DNA of 64,000 bases from Bacteroidia bacterium (GCA_030431055.1 JAUIJA010000007.1:30928-94927), one strand, 5' to 3'; positions 1-8,576 are shown, counted from the first letter of the stretch. Numbers and translations: made by a program. Notes: generated by a model from the sequence alone, not told the origin.

Positions 1-2
1 TG

Positions 3-623
3 TTTGAACATAATGATAAAGAAACTGTATATAAAGTATTAAAATCACATCTTATCAGTCGAAAAGCAGTCGATATTTTATTAAGAGAAAATTTTACTGT
101 AGATGATTTTAACGATTTTATAAATGAACGTAAAGAAACGATACTTAATGTTATTTTTAAAACAGTTATTGATGACTCGGTAGAATTACCAGAAGAATTA
201 GACAAATTAAATAAGGCAATTGAACAAATTGAATTACAATTAAGAAGTTTAATATTAAAACAATTAAACCTTATTTCAAGAAATGATATAAAGGAAGTAT
301 TACCTTCTAATATCTATGATAACTTTAGTCAAAAAGTAAATAGAGAAAGAAAACGCAATCCATCTTTAGTAAATGATAATATTGAAATGGCCAGTTATTG
401 GATGCAATTTTCAGACTTGCAAGAGCTATTACAAATTATTACAGCTAAAACACATTGGTCAACTTTTGAAAATATCTTTGGTTCTAAAGAAAAATTAACT
501 ACTGAATTTAATGACATGGCTAATCTTAGAAATTCATTAAGACATTCACGAGAAATTGACATTATTGTTAAAATGAAAGGAGAAGCTTCGATACTTTGGC
601 TAAAACAACAAATGAAATTGTAA
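3..623 (+). CDS. C-terminal part of a DUF262/GmrSD-like protein with a HEPN-like end (5' truncated by window)
   Basis: The frame is open from base 3, so this is the last 206 residues of a longer protein. The first ATG inside it, at 387, is internal. The stretch around residues 40-50 (DDFNDFINERKE) resembles the end of DUF262 (GmrS-type) regions. The last 40 residues contain RNSLRH, an Rx4H motif with Asn after Arg, as in HEPN RNases. From memory, DUF262 proteins often end in this way. The stop codon lies 2 bp before the ATG of the hsdR remnant, so this gene was probably translated with a type I restriction operon whose hsdM and hsdS would lie to the left. The family assignment is an inference from short motifs. 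Confidence 0.5.
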   Translation, partial: FEHNDKETVYKVLKSHLISRKAVDILLRENFTVDDFNDFINERKETILNVIFKTVIDDSVELPEELDKLNKAIEQIELQLRSLILKQLNLISRNDIKEVLPSNIYDNFSQKVNRERKRNPSLVNDNIEMASYWMQFSDLQELLQIITAKTHWSTFENIFGSKEKLTTEFNDMANLRNSLRHSREIDIIVKMKGEASILWLKQQMKL

Positions 624-625
624 AT

Positions 626-871
626 ATGCTATCAGAAAACACCATAGAGCAATCATTGATAGAGCAATTAATAAATCAAGGCTATACCTATTTTTATGGT
701 CCTGATATTGCTCCGTATAGTGATAATCCAAAACGAGAGAGTTTTAATTCTGTATTATTAGAAAGTCAGTTTAAGGAGTCACTTAAAAAACTAAACCCTA
801 CTTTACCAGAATCTGCTCGTGTGGAAGCGTTCCATAAAGTAATGAGTGGTGAGGTTAGGGTGCAACTGTAA
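626..871 (+). pseudogene. Truncated 5' remnant of a type I restriction hsdR gene
   Basis: The 81-residue frame begins MLSENTIEQSL and matches the first 70-odd residues of the intact HsdR at 2432. It then breaks off into an unrelated tail and a stop. A longer frame could start at a TTG at 596, but the ATG at 626 matches the intact gene's start. The two copies agree over the first 23 bp, then diverge clearly, then are identical for 107 bp (722-828 against 2528-2634), then diverge again. The product would carry no nuclease or helicase motif. I read it as the leftover of an older hsdR allele, separated from the rest by the ATPase gene that follows. Confidence 0.75.
722..828 (+). repeat. Direct repeat copy 1 (107 bp, in hsdR remnant)
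   Basis: This segment is identical base for base to 2528-2634. Both lie at the same place within the hsdR reading frame, and the flanks on each side are clearly diverged, so the boundary of identity is sharp. That pattern is expected from recent recombination or gene conversion between two hsdR alleles. The pair flanks the ATPase gene. Confidence 0.9.
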
Positions 872-951
872 AAATAAGATATAAAAACTTAAAAAAAACA
901 TCTAATAACTACATTTTTGTAAAAATAAGCTATTTTTTAAACACTTATTTG

Positions 952-959
952 TACATTTG
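952..959 (+). promoter_or_regulatory. Promoter -7 element of the ATPase gene
   Basis: TACATTTG fits the Bacteroidota -7 consensus TAnnTTTG and lies 20 bp before the ATG of the ATPase gene. No clear TTTG stands at the expected upstream distance. It suggests the ATPase gene is transcribed on its own rather than only from the restriction operon. Confidence 0.4.
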
Positions 960-979
960 GATAACAATAAGTATAAAAT

Positions 980-2428
980 ATGAGTTTCGATACCGTTATT
1001 CCAACAGCTAAACGTATAGAGCGTTTGCAATATGAAAATCCTTGGTGGGCTACAGGCAGTGTGCAGCAAACGTATCAGGATATGTCTAAACGGCTGTATT
1101 TTAATTTATTCTATCCTTTTGTAAAAGAAACAGATGTTAAACGTGCCGTGGTACTCATGGGTCCACGTCGTGTAGGCAAAACAGTAATGATGTATCATGC
1201 CATTCAGGAATTAATAAAAGAAAATATTTCACCTCAAAAAATATTTTTTATAGGTATAGATAATCCCATTTATATGCACCTTAGTTTAGAAGATATTTTA
1301 CTCTTGAGTAAAGAAGCTGTGCAATTAAATACGCTAGAGGGTTGTTATGTTTTTTTCGACGAAATACAATACCTTAAAGATTGGGAACGTCATCTTAAAG
1401 TTTTGGTCGATTTATATCCTAAAACAAAGTTTGTGGTATCAGGTTCGGCAGCTGCAGCTTTACGTTTACAAAGTTCTGAAAGTGGTGCAGGTCGTTTTAC
1501 CGATTTTATGTTGCCACCGCTTACTTTTCACGAATACATTCATTTAAAAGGATTAAATCATTTAGTACAACCCAAAACCATTATTTACAACGAAAAAGAA
1601 ATCCCTTTTTTTACAACACACGATAACAAAGCATTTAACAAAGAATTTTTTCATTACCTCAACTTTGGTGGTTATCCAGAGGTGGTTTTGTCTGAAAAAA
1701 TACAAAGCGACATGGGGCGTTATGTAAAAAATGATATTGTAGACAAAGTATTACTAAGAGATTTACCTAGTTTATACGGTATTAAAGATGTACAAGAACT
1801 AAACAGTTTTTTTACTTATTTAGCCTATAATACGGGAAACGAATTTTCTTTCGAAAAATTAGGTAAAGACAGCGGTATTGCAAAAGAAATTATTAAAAAG
1901 TATTTAGAATATCTAGAAGCAGCTTTTTTAATTAAAGTAATTCATAAAATTGATGACAATGCTAAAAAGTTTAAAAGAATAACAAGTTTTAAAGTCTATT
2001 TAACAAATCCGTCTTTACGAACTGCCTTATTTTCTCCTATTGTTGAAACCGATAAAGAAACAGGAAATATGGTAGAAACGGCTATTTTTTCACAGTGGAT
2101 GCATCGCGAAAATCTCGATTTGAAATATGCACGTTGGAAAATGGGACGTTCAGAAGGTGAAGTAGATATTGTATTGCTTGATAATAAATTATTTAAACCG
2201 CAATGGTGTGTGGAAATAAAATGGAGTAATCGTTATTTTGAAAAACCACAAGAGTTAAACAGCTTAACTTATTTTTGTAAGCAAAATAATTTTAAAGCTT
2301 CACTGGTAACAACTATAGATGTTCTAGATAATAAAACAATAGATGAGATTAATATATCGTATGTTCCAGCAGCTGTATATGCATATAACATTGGGGTAAA
2401 TACACTAGAAATAAAATCAAATTGGTAA
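980..2428 (+). CDS. AAA_14/DUF4143-type ATPase
   Basis: The 482-residue protein has a Walker A motif GPRRVGKT at residues 61-68 and a Walker B motif FFDE near residue 126, followed by the DUF4143 region typical of this large family. Near residues 393-415 it has GEVDIVLL and then VEIKW, a pattern like the D...ExK core of PD-(D/E)xK nucleases seen in many members. The biochemical role of the family is not established; members often sit in accessory or defence regions. The gene lies between two copies of the hsdR 5' end, has its own -7 element, and its stop codon is 3 bp before the intact hsdR ATG. That junction closely mimics the junction between the upstream gene and the hsdR remnant. Confidence 0.85.
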   Translation: MSFDTVIPTAKRIERLQYENPWWATGSVQQTYQDMSKRLYFNLFYPFVKETDVKRAVVLMGPRRVGKTVMMYHAIQELIKENISPQKIFFIGIDNPIYMHLSLEDILLLSKEAVQLNTLEGCYVFFDEIQYLKDWERHLKVLVDLYPKTKFVVSGSAAAALRLQSSESGAGRFTDFMLPPLTFHEYIHLKGLNHLVQPKTIIYNEKEIPFFTTHDNKAFNKEFFHYLNFGGYPEVVLSEKIQSDMGRYVKNDIVDKVLLRDLPSLYGIKDVQELNSFFTYLAYNTGNEFSFEKLGKDSGIAKEIIKKYLEYLEAAFLIKVIHKIDDNAKKFKRITSFKVYLTNPSLRTALFSPIVETDKETGNMVETAIFSQWMHRENLDLKYARWKMGRSEGEVDIVLLDNKLFKPQWCVEIKWSNRYFEKPQELNSLTYFCKQNNFKASLVTTIDVLDNKTIDEINISYVPAAVYAYNIGVNTLEIKSNW

Positions 2429-2431
2429 ACA

Positions 2432-5400
2432 ATGCTATCAGAAAACACCATAGAACTTTCTTTAATAGACCAATTAGTAAGTCAAGGTTATACATATTTT
2501 AATGGTACAGATATTTCACCTATTGGAGATAATCCAAAACGAGAGAGTTTTAATTCTGTATTATTAGAAAGTCAGTTTAAGGAGTCACTTAAAAAACTAA
2601 ACCCTACTTTACCAGAATCTGCTCGTGTGGAAGCCTACCAAAAGGTAATTAATCTAGGTACAGAAGACATTATGGAAAACAACGAACGTTTCCATACCTT
2701 GCTAACAAATGGCGTTACTGTAGAATACACCAAAGAAGGCAGAACCAAAGGGATTAATGTAAAGTTGCTTGATGTGCAAAACCCAGAGAATAATAACTTT
2801 TGCGTAGTCAATCAATTAGTCGTTAAAGAAAACAACAACGAGAAACGTTTTGATGTAGTGATTTATATCAATGGGTTACCATTGGTGTTTATAGAACTTA
2901 AAAGTGCCACAAGCGAAAAAGCAACCCTACGTAGAGCCTACGACCAAATACAGAATTACAAAAAAGCAGTACCAAGCATTTTTTATTACAATGCCATTTG
3001 TGTAATTAGTGATGGTATAGATGCGGCAACCTCTAGTGTGTCTGCACCATTTTCACGTTTCCTTGCTTGGAAAGCACCAAAAGAAGAGCCAAACGAGGTA
3101 AGAACCCAATTGCAAATTCTTACCGAGTATATGTTGAACATAAAAACATTAGTAGAACTAATACGCTACTGTACGGTATTTGAAAAAGAGGAAAAGAAAA
3201 ATGAAGAGACAGGTATTGTATCCCAAATAAAAATTAAAAAAGTAGCGGCTTATCATCAATATTACGCTGTTCAAAAAGCAGTTGCGCAAACCTTACGAGC
3301 AACTCATTCTGAAGAAGGAGACCGCAAAGTAGGTGTCGTTTGGCATACACAGGGTTCAGGTAAATCCTTGTCTATGGTGTTTTATAGCGGACAAATTATT
3401 ACGCATCCGCAAATGGAAAACCCTACCATTGTCATATTAACAGACCGTAACGATTTAGACGACCAACTGTTTGGTACGTTTGGGAATTGTATTGGCTTAT
3501 TAAGGCAAACACCTGTACAAGCCGATAGTAGAGAACACATCAAACAATTATTAAAAGTCTCTGGTGGTGGCGTGATATTTACCACCATTCAAAAATTTGC
3601 ACCAGCAGAAGGTAACGTGTACGAAACCTTATCCGATAGAACAAATATCGTGGTTGTGGCAGACGAAGCACATCGTAGTCAATATGGCTTCTCTGGTCGT
3701 GTCGTTGAAACCGAAGAAGGATCAGAAATAAGATACGGTAACGCTAAATATTTACGCGATGCCTTACCCAATGCTTCTTATATAGGCTTTACAGGTACAC
3801 CTATCGAAAAAGAGGACAAATCCACACCACAAGTTTTTGGAGATTATATAGATGTATATGATATTAAACAAGCGGTAGATGATGGTGCAACAGTACCTAT
3901 AAGTTATGAATCCCGTTTAATTAAAATTAAACTAGACGAGGAAACAACTAAAGAGTTAGATGATGAAATAAACGATATTGAAGGGGCAACCGAAGAGCAA
4001 ATAGAAAAAGCCAAAAAGAAAACTGCTACTATTGATGCGGTAGTTGGGCATCCAGACCGATTGAAAGATGTGGCTAAAGATATAGTCACCCATTTTGAAG
4101 CACGACAAAAGGTATTTGAAGGTAAAGCAATGATTGTTGGGATGACCCGTAATATTTGTGTGCGTCTTTACAATGAAATTATAGCCTTAAAACCAGAATG
4201 GCATAATACCGATTTAGACAAAGGTGCAATCAAAGTCATAATGACAAGTTCTACTGACGATCCAGCATTGTTTCAACCGCACCATACCACTAAAAATCAA
4301 AGAAAAGATTTAGCAACCCGTATGAAAGACCCTAACGACGAACTTAAATTGGTTATTGTTCGCGATATGTGGTTAACTGGTTTTGATGCACCAAGTATGC
4401 ACACGTTGTATGTTGACAAGAAAATGCAAGGGGCAAATTTAATGCAAGCTATTGCAAGAGTAAATAGGGTTTATAAGGACAAACCAGGTGGTCTAGTGGT
4501 AGATTATATTGGTATTGGTCAAGACCTACGTAAAGCTATGGCAACCTATTTACAAAGTGGCGGAGAAGGTTCGCCTGTTGTAGATATAAAAGAAGCGATT
4601 GCAGGAATGAAAGAGAAATTTGAAATCGTAGAGCAAATGTTTAACGGTTTTGATTTTAAACAATATTTTAAAGTTGATACCGCACAAAAACTACAAGTGT
4701 TGTTAGGTGCGCAAAACTTCATTTTAGCAGACCAAAAACTAAAAGACCGCTTTTTAAAAGAAGTAACGCTATTATCAAAGTTATTCGCAATGTCAATACC
4801 AAGTCCAGATGCTGAAAAACTAAAGGATGGTGTCGCATTTTTTCAAGCTGTAAAAGCAAGGTTGAATAAGTTTTCTAGTAATGGTGTAAAATCAGATTAC
4901 GAAGTAGAAACCGCTATCAAACAAATTGTTGATGATGCACTGTCTAGTGATGGTGTTATAGATGTATTTGAAGCAGCAGGAGTAAAAGCACCATCAGTAG
5001 GTATCTTATCAGATGAGTTTTTGTTGGAAGTAAAAAATATGCAACAAAAAAATATTGCATATGAATTACTTAAAAAACTTTTAAGTGATGAAGTAAGAAT
5101 TAGAAAAACAAAGAATCTCTCACAAGGAAAGAAGTTTTCAGAAATGTTAGAATCGGTTGTAAAACGCTACCATAATAATCAAATAGATTCCGCTCAAGTA
5201 CTAGCAGAACTATCAGAAATCGCAAAGGAAATGCGATTAGAAGATGCTAAATCAGATGAGTTAGGTTTAACACCAGAAGAATATGCTTTTTACAGCGTCT
5301 TAAAACAAAACGAATCAACCAATTTTCTAGAAGATGATAAAATGAAAGAGTTGATTCACACCATTGTGGATGTCATTAGAAAAAACGCTACGGTTGACTG

Positions 5401-5551
5401 GAGCAAACGAGATGACGTAAGAGCTAAATTAAGACTAACTGTAAAGAAAATACTAATGCGTTACGGTTATCCACCAGATGTAGCCAAAATGGAAGCTGAC
5501 AGAGTGATTGCTCAAAGTGAAAATTTAGCTGATGTTTTTAGTAAAGAATAG
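2432..5551 (+). CDS. hsdR: Type I restriction enzyme, HsdR subunit (translocase/nuclease)
   Basis: This 1039-residue protein has the length and layout of HsdR. The N-terminal nuclease domain shows D141 and E155-x-K157 (FDVVIY ... FIELKS), followed by the QxxxY motif (QIQNY). The superfamily 2 helicase part has motif I HTQGSGKS near residue 305, motif II DEAH near residue 410, GFTGTP, and motif VI QAIARVNR. With HsdM and HsdS it would cut foreign DNA after ATP-driven translocation. Neither partner is in the window; they would have to lie to the left of base 1. Residues 33-67 are encoded by DNA identical to the upstream remnant. The frame is intact, so the subunit should be functional if its partners are present. 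Confidence 0.95.
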   Translation: MLSENTIELSLIDQLVSQGYTYFNGTDISPIGDNPKRESFNSVLLESQFKESLKKLNPTLPESARVEAYQKVINLGTEDIMENNERFHTLLTNGVTVEYTKEGRTKGINVKLLDVQNPENNNFCVVNQLVVKENNNEKRFDVVIYINGLPLVFIELKSATSEKATLRRAYDQIQNYKKAVPSIFYYNAICVISDGIDAATSSVSAPFSRFLAWKAPKEEPNEVRTQLQILTEYMLNIKTLVELIRYCTVFEKEEKKNEETGIVSQIKIKKVAAYHQYYAVQKAVAQTLRATHSEEGDRKVGVVWHTQGSGKSLSMVFYSGQIITHPQMENPTIVILTDRNDLDDQLFGTFGNCIGLLRQTPVQADSREHIKQLLKVSGGGVIFTTIQKFAPAEGNVYETLSDRTNIVVVADEAHRSQYGFSGRVVETEEGSEIRYGNAKYLRDALPNASYIGFTGTPIEKEDKSTPQVFGDYIDVYDIKQAVDDGATVPISYESRLIKIKLDEETTKELDDEINDIEGATEEQIEKAKKKTATIDAVVGHPDRLKDVAKDIVTHFEARQKVFEGKAMIVGMTRNICVRLYNEIIALKPEWHNTDLDKGAIKVIMTSSTDDPALFQPHHTTKNQRKDLATRMKDPNDELKLVIVRDMWLTGFDAPSMHTLYVDKKMQGANLMQAIARVNRVYKDKPGGLVVDYIGIGQDLRKAMATYLQSGGEGSPVVDIKEAIAGMKEKFEIVEQMFNGFDFKQYFKVDTAQKLQVLLGAQNFILADQKLKDRFLKEVTLLSKLFAMSIPSPDAEKLKDGVAFFQAVKARLNKFSSNGVKSDYEVETAIKQIVDDALSSDGVIDVFEAAGVKAPSVGILSDEFLLEVKNMQQKNIAYELLKKLLSDEVRIRKTKNLSQGKKFSEMLESVVKRYHNNQIDSAQVLAELSEIAKEMRLEDAKSDELGLTPEEYAFYSVLKQNESTNFLEDDKMKELIHTIVDVIRKNATVDWSKRDDVRAKLRLTVKKILMRYGYPPDVAKMEADRVIAQSENLADVFSKE
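2528..2634 (+). repeat. Direct repeat copy 2 (107 bp, in intact hsdR)
   Basis: This is the identical partner of 722-828. The distance between the copies is 1806 bp, and the interval carries the ATPase gene. Recombination between the copies would delete the ATPase gene and restore one complete hsdR. Confidence 0.9.
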
Positions 5552-5648
5552 TTTCTTTTAATTTATAGTTTAATTAAGTTAACCCTCTCATTTAAGCAAA
5601 ATACGTTTTCATTTAATGTATATAAATAACTTGTCTAATAATATACAA

Positions 5649-7196
5649 CTAGCTAGCTAATAAAGTGTTTTTTTCACGCAACTCATTCAAATACTTCGCT
5701 GCATGTTCAGGTGCTAAAGCTTCAGTAGCTAGAGTAGGAGGTACACCCACATAATCGGTAAAGACTTCTTGCATCACTTGTTCTACTAAAAGCTGGTTAG
5801 CGGCCGTAGTTACAATGCTATCATGTATGGTAAATAGCGGTACTTTAGGGTGTAACTTTCGCATCTTTTTTGCCACCACTTCAAGCATAATATAACTCTC
5901 AATTTCCTGTAGCAATAAGGGCAACAAATTAGATTGTTCTTTCTTAATGGCCTTTAAAACGGCATACACCTCAGGGAAGTGGTTTCGAAACAATCGTTTC
6001 GGGGCAGCTTCTTTTTGCCCTATAAATTGGTTCGGGGTAAACAATACTTGAAAAACAGCACTTTTCAATATTTTTCTATCGGTAACAGGTATCCCTTCGG
6101 CTTCAAATAAGGTTTGCAAGTATTCATACAACACACCTTTTTGTACCTTTTCTATGTACGCGTCAAACCTTGTATCTACTAGGGTTTTCTTAATTTCTAA
6201 TAACATAAAGTAAGAAATACATTTATGTATAGCTAACAAATCTATATGCAATAGCGGAAATACTAATTGATTAGTAGAAGATGTATTAGAAATAAAAGAA
6301 TGAAGTACTTTGGCTTTTTTGGGTTTTTTACATACAAATTCGCGCTCGTTTTTATTTTTTTTAGCTTTTTTTATTTTTTGGCTATCCCAAAACGACGGTT
6401 GTAATAACAAGCTAATCAAATACGGCTGACTATTTTTTAAATCAATCGAAACCAATGGTTCACCATTATAAGTTAAAAAATTGCGCAACACGCTTCGCAT
6501 ATTCGTCAAAACACTATGAAAGCGTTTACCATTCTCACTAATCAAACAACCATAAGAACCTTCTTGCAGGCGCAGCATACTCAACATCCCTTGTTGGTAC
6601 TGCAAATCGGGTTGTTTGTATTGCTTCACATAATCTCCTTTTCTCCCTGTTACATCAATGGCTTGGTAGTCATATACCAATTTAAAATCCCATAGGGAAA
6701 TATTGCCTTGTTTTAAAGCCAATTCTTCTTCTAAAAACGCCTGCGCCGCTTTAGCATCAATAGTCAAGCCATTAGCAAACCACTCTTCCAAAAAGCGGTA
6801 ATGTTTAATAGTTTTTTGTTGTTTTCTATATTGAGCGTTCAAATGCTTTTGCATATGAAAAGTTGTCACTTCATAAATAGTGTAATGCTTTCCATAAGGC
6901 AATAAAAGTTTATAACCTTTACATTTAAAGTTAGAAACATAAACTTCATCACAAGCAAATAAACCGCTTTGCAAACCATAGTCGATATATTTTTTGTAAT
7001 CAGTAAATACATCTTGTAAAGCACGGGCACTTATAGGCACAAAACCGTCAATTATAGTGAGTTGTTTATTATAAACGGGTAAGTTTACAATCAAATGAAT
7101 AATGTAGAGTAATTTCTCTTTTTCAAACCCATTAAAAGGCACATGAGTTTGCAAATGTTGCCCTAAAGGCAAATCCTTCGGAATAAATAATTTCAT
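5649..7196 (-). CDS. Divergent family A-like polymerase (palm/fingers motifs, no exonuclease)
   Basis: I do not know a name for this 515-residue protein, but its C-terminal half carries, in order, motifs like those of family A polymerases. Near residues 222-245 is NGKRFHS, similar to the TGRLSS region. At 251-260 is IDLKNSQPYL, a motif A candidate with D252. At 374-386 is a motif B candidate with R374, K378, F382 and F386, the same R-x3-K-x3-F-x3-aromatic spacing as Pol I R754/K758/F762/Y766. At 455-460 is FTIHDS, a motif C candidate with H458-D459; HDS is closer to T7-type RNA polymerases than to the HDE of Pol I. No 3'-5' or 5'-3' exonuclease motif is seen in the first 220 residues. A Lys-rich insert lies near 274-297. 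The D-to-SQ spacing in motif A is two residues longer than in Pol I, so activity is not assured. It is transcribed towards hsdR and away from the heptamer array. Confidence 0.6.
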   Translation of the reverse strand: MKLFIPKDLPLGQHLQTHVPFNGFEKEKLLYIIHLIVNLPVYNKQLTIIDGFVPISARALQDVFTDYKKYIDYGLQSGLFACDEVYVSNFKCKGYKLLLPYGKHYTIYEVTTFHMQKHLNAQYRKQQKTIKHYRFLEEWFANGLTIDAKAAQAFLEEELALKQGNISLWDFKLVYDYQAIDVTGRKGDYVKQYKQPDLQYQQGMLSMLRLQEGSYGCLISENGKRFHSVLTNMRSVLRNFLTYNGEPLVSIDLKNSQPYLISLLLQPSFWDSQKIKKAKKNKNEREFVCKKPKKAKVLHSFISNTSSTNQLVFPLLHIDLLAIHKCISYFMLLEIKKTLVDTRFDAYIEKVQKGVLYEYLQTLFEAEGIPVTDRKILKSAVFQVLFTPNQFIGQKEAAPKRLFRNHFPEVYAVLKAIKKEQSNLLPLLLQEIESYIMLEVVAKKMRKLHPKVPLFTIHDSIVTTAANQLLVEQVMQEVFTDYVGVPPTLATEALAPEHAAKYLNELREKNTLLAS

Positions 7197-7355
7197 ACGA
7201 GGCTTAAATTAAAAGTTGTCTAACGTCGTGTAATAATACATTCAAAAATAATGCAAATTACCCTCAATGTCAGTTTAAGTTATTAACAATTAACTGTTCA
7301 TATATCAGTGTGTTAGCTAACCAGTATAGTTTAAAAATAAAAGCGTGAATTAATG
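7197..7355. other. Non-coding stretch upstream of the polymerase-like gene
   Basis: Together with the heptamer array and a terminator, this forms a 387 bp gap between two minus-strand genes. This part has no credible reading frame and must hold the promoter of the polymerase-like gene, but I see no convincing TTTG/TAnnTTTG pair. Confidence 0.4.
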
Positions 7356-7516
7356 ATAATTGATAATCCCTAATTCGTAATTGATAATTCATAATTCACA
7401 ATCCCTAATTCATAATTCATAATCCCAAATCCATAATTCCTAATCAATAATTCATAATTCATAATCCATAATTCATAATTCATAATTCCTAATTCGTAAT
7501 TGATAATTCGTAATTC
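7356..7516. repeat. Heptanucleotide tandem array, 23 units of about ATAATTC
   Basis: The stretch divides exactly into 23 consecutive 7-base units (161 bp) with no break in phase. The commonest unit is ATAATTC; variants such as CTAATTC, GTAATTG, ATAATCC and ACAATCC differ by one to three bases. The unit carries TAATT, so the array is extremely AT-rich and could unwind easily. It lies between the terminator of the 249-residue gene and the polymerase-like gene, 160 bp upstream of the latter's start. Role unknown: it could be a slippage-prone array, a protein-binding array or an origin-like element. Confidence 0.9.
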
Positions 7517-7525
7517 ATAAAAAAA

Positions 7526-7549
7526 ATCCCCACTATCACTAGCAGGGAT
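7526..7549 (-). terminator. Terminator of the 249-residue protein gene
   Basis: On the minus strand an ATCCC ... GGGGAT stem with a loop of about 13 bases is followed by a run of T. It lies 35 bp past the stop codon of the 249-residue gene. Confidence 0.5.
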
Positions 7550-7583
7550 AAAACCTTATTATTTGAACACTTGTAAGATTTTT

Positions 7584-8333
7584 TTAAATCACTTCCACAA
7601 TGTTTAAAACATTATAAGCACCATTGTTTAAGGCATACTGTACACCATTAACCTCCTGAAAAAACTCCACCAGCATAACCACAAAAGCAGTCCCACTTCC
7701 TGTAGGCACACCCGTAGGCGTTAGCGTAACAGCACTCACAGTACTATCAATAGGTAGATTAACCTCATTACTATAAGCAATGTCTGAGGCACCAGTGGAA
7801 AAATCCAAATTCACAAACCCACTTTGCAACCCAAAATGTGTAGCACCTTCTGGGTAACGAATTTGTTCGTTAGGTTTCAATGCCGTAATAGTAATTTCTC
7901 CAGTAGTAGGAGACACCGTAAAAGGAGCATAAAACACACTTTTAAAAGTCGCTCGATTATTAAAATCAAAACCTTTCAAAAGTTCCTTCCCAGTTGCAGT
8001 AGATAGTCCTTCTCCCACATTACGTTCGCCTCGTACAGAAACTAAATCCTGATTTTTAATATCTGACATCAGTTTCATCAAACGACTCGAAAGTTTACTG
8101 TCTTTTGCACGAAACACAAAACTACTCAAAGAATCGCGTAACAATTTGCCAGAGCTAGCACTTCTGCCAAATTCACTACCATTCTCACGAGTCCTCACAA
8201 AAGCAGGATCGTTCATAATTCGGTTTTTACTCACGCCACCTTTGGTGCGCACAAAGTACCCATCGGCACTCTTGTAAAAAGTAACGTTGTCTAACGTACC
8301 TTCAATCTTAAATAAGCTATTGTTTTTAGCCAT
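7584..8333 (-). CDS. Conserved flavobacterial protein of unknown function (249 aa)
   Basis: I recognise the opening, with MAKNNSLFKIEGTLDNVTFY followed by a RTKGGVS stretch, as typical of a family seen repeatedly in Flavobacterium genomes, but I know of no function. It has no signal peptide or membrane segment. Residues 1-100 are basic with many Arg, Lys and Ser. Residues 115-249 are rich in Thr, Val and Gly with alternating hydrophobic residues, which suggests beta structure. Its start faces the small HTH-like gene on the other strand across a 243 bp divergent intergenic region, and it is followed by its own terminator and the heptamer array. The basic N-terminal half could bind nucleic acid, but that is a guess. 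Confidence 0.6.
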   Translation of the reverse strand: MAKNNSLFKIEGTLDNVTFYKSADGYFVRTKGGVSKNRIMNDPAFVRTRENGSEFGRSASSGKLLRDSLSSFVFRAKDSKLSSRLMKLMSDIKNQDLVSVRGERNVGEGLSTATGKELLKGFDFNNRATFKSVFYAPFTVSPTTGEITITALKPNEQIRYPEGATHFGLQSGFVNLDFSTGASDIAYSNEVNLPIDSTVSAVTLTPTGVPTGSGTAFVVMLVEFFQEVNGVQYALNNGAYNVLNIVEVI

Positions 8334-8467
8334 AAAAAAAAGTATTAAAATTAATAATACTCAAAGATAAATCATTTGTGAACCCCAGTAAAACCAGTAT
8401 TTCCCATTGTGTATAAAAGTGTCAATAATTTCCTTAGAGGTATCTTTTTTCTACACTTTTTTTTGCG

Positions 8468-8475
8468 TATATTTG
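8468..8475 (+). promoter_or_regulatory. Promoter -7 element for the 62-residue gene
   Basis: TATATTTG matches TAnnTTTG exactly and would leave a leader of about 100 bp before the ATG at 8577. No TTTG is found at the proper -33 position, only a T-rich stretch. Confidence 0.4.
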
Positions 8476-8576
8476 ATAGGTAATTGCTGCAAAACAATTG
8501 CCAAAAAACTAACAAAAAAAACTCTTTATGTAAATGCCAAAATAAATTTTAATTTTAAAAAGTAAACGCCGTATTA

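Noticed and set aside
387..623. Short gene starting at the ATG at 387
   Set aside because: The same frame is open back to base 3 with a coherent protein, so the ATG is internal to a gene cut by the window.
7356..7516. CRISPR array
   Set aside because: The units are 7 bp with no spacers between them and no cas genes are near; this is a simple tandem array.
7215..8297. 12 bp GTTGTCTAACGT present at 7215 and again at 8286 as a possible attachment-site pair
   Set aside because: The second copy is part of the coding sequence of the 249-residue protein, and a single 12 bp match is too short to be persuasive.
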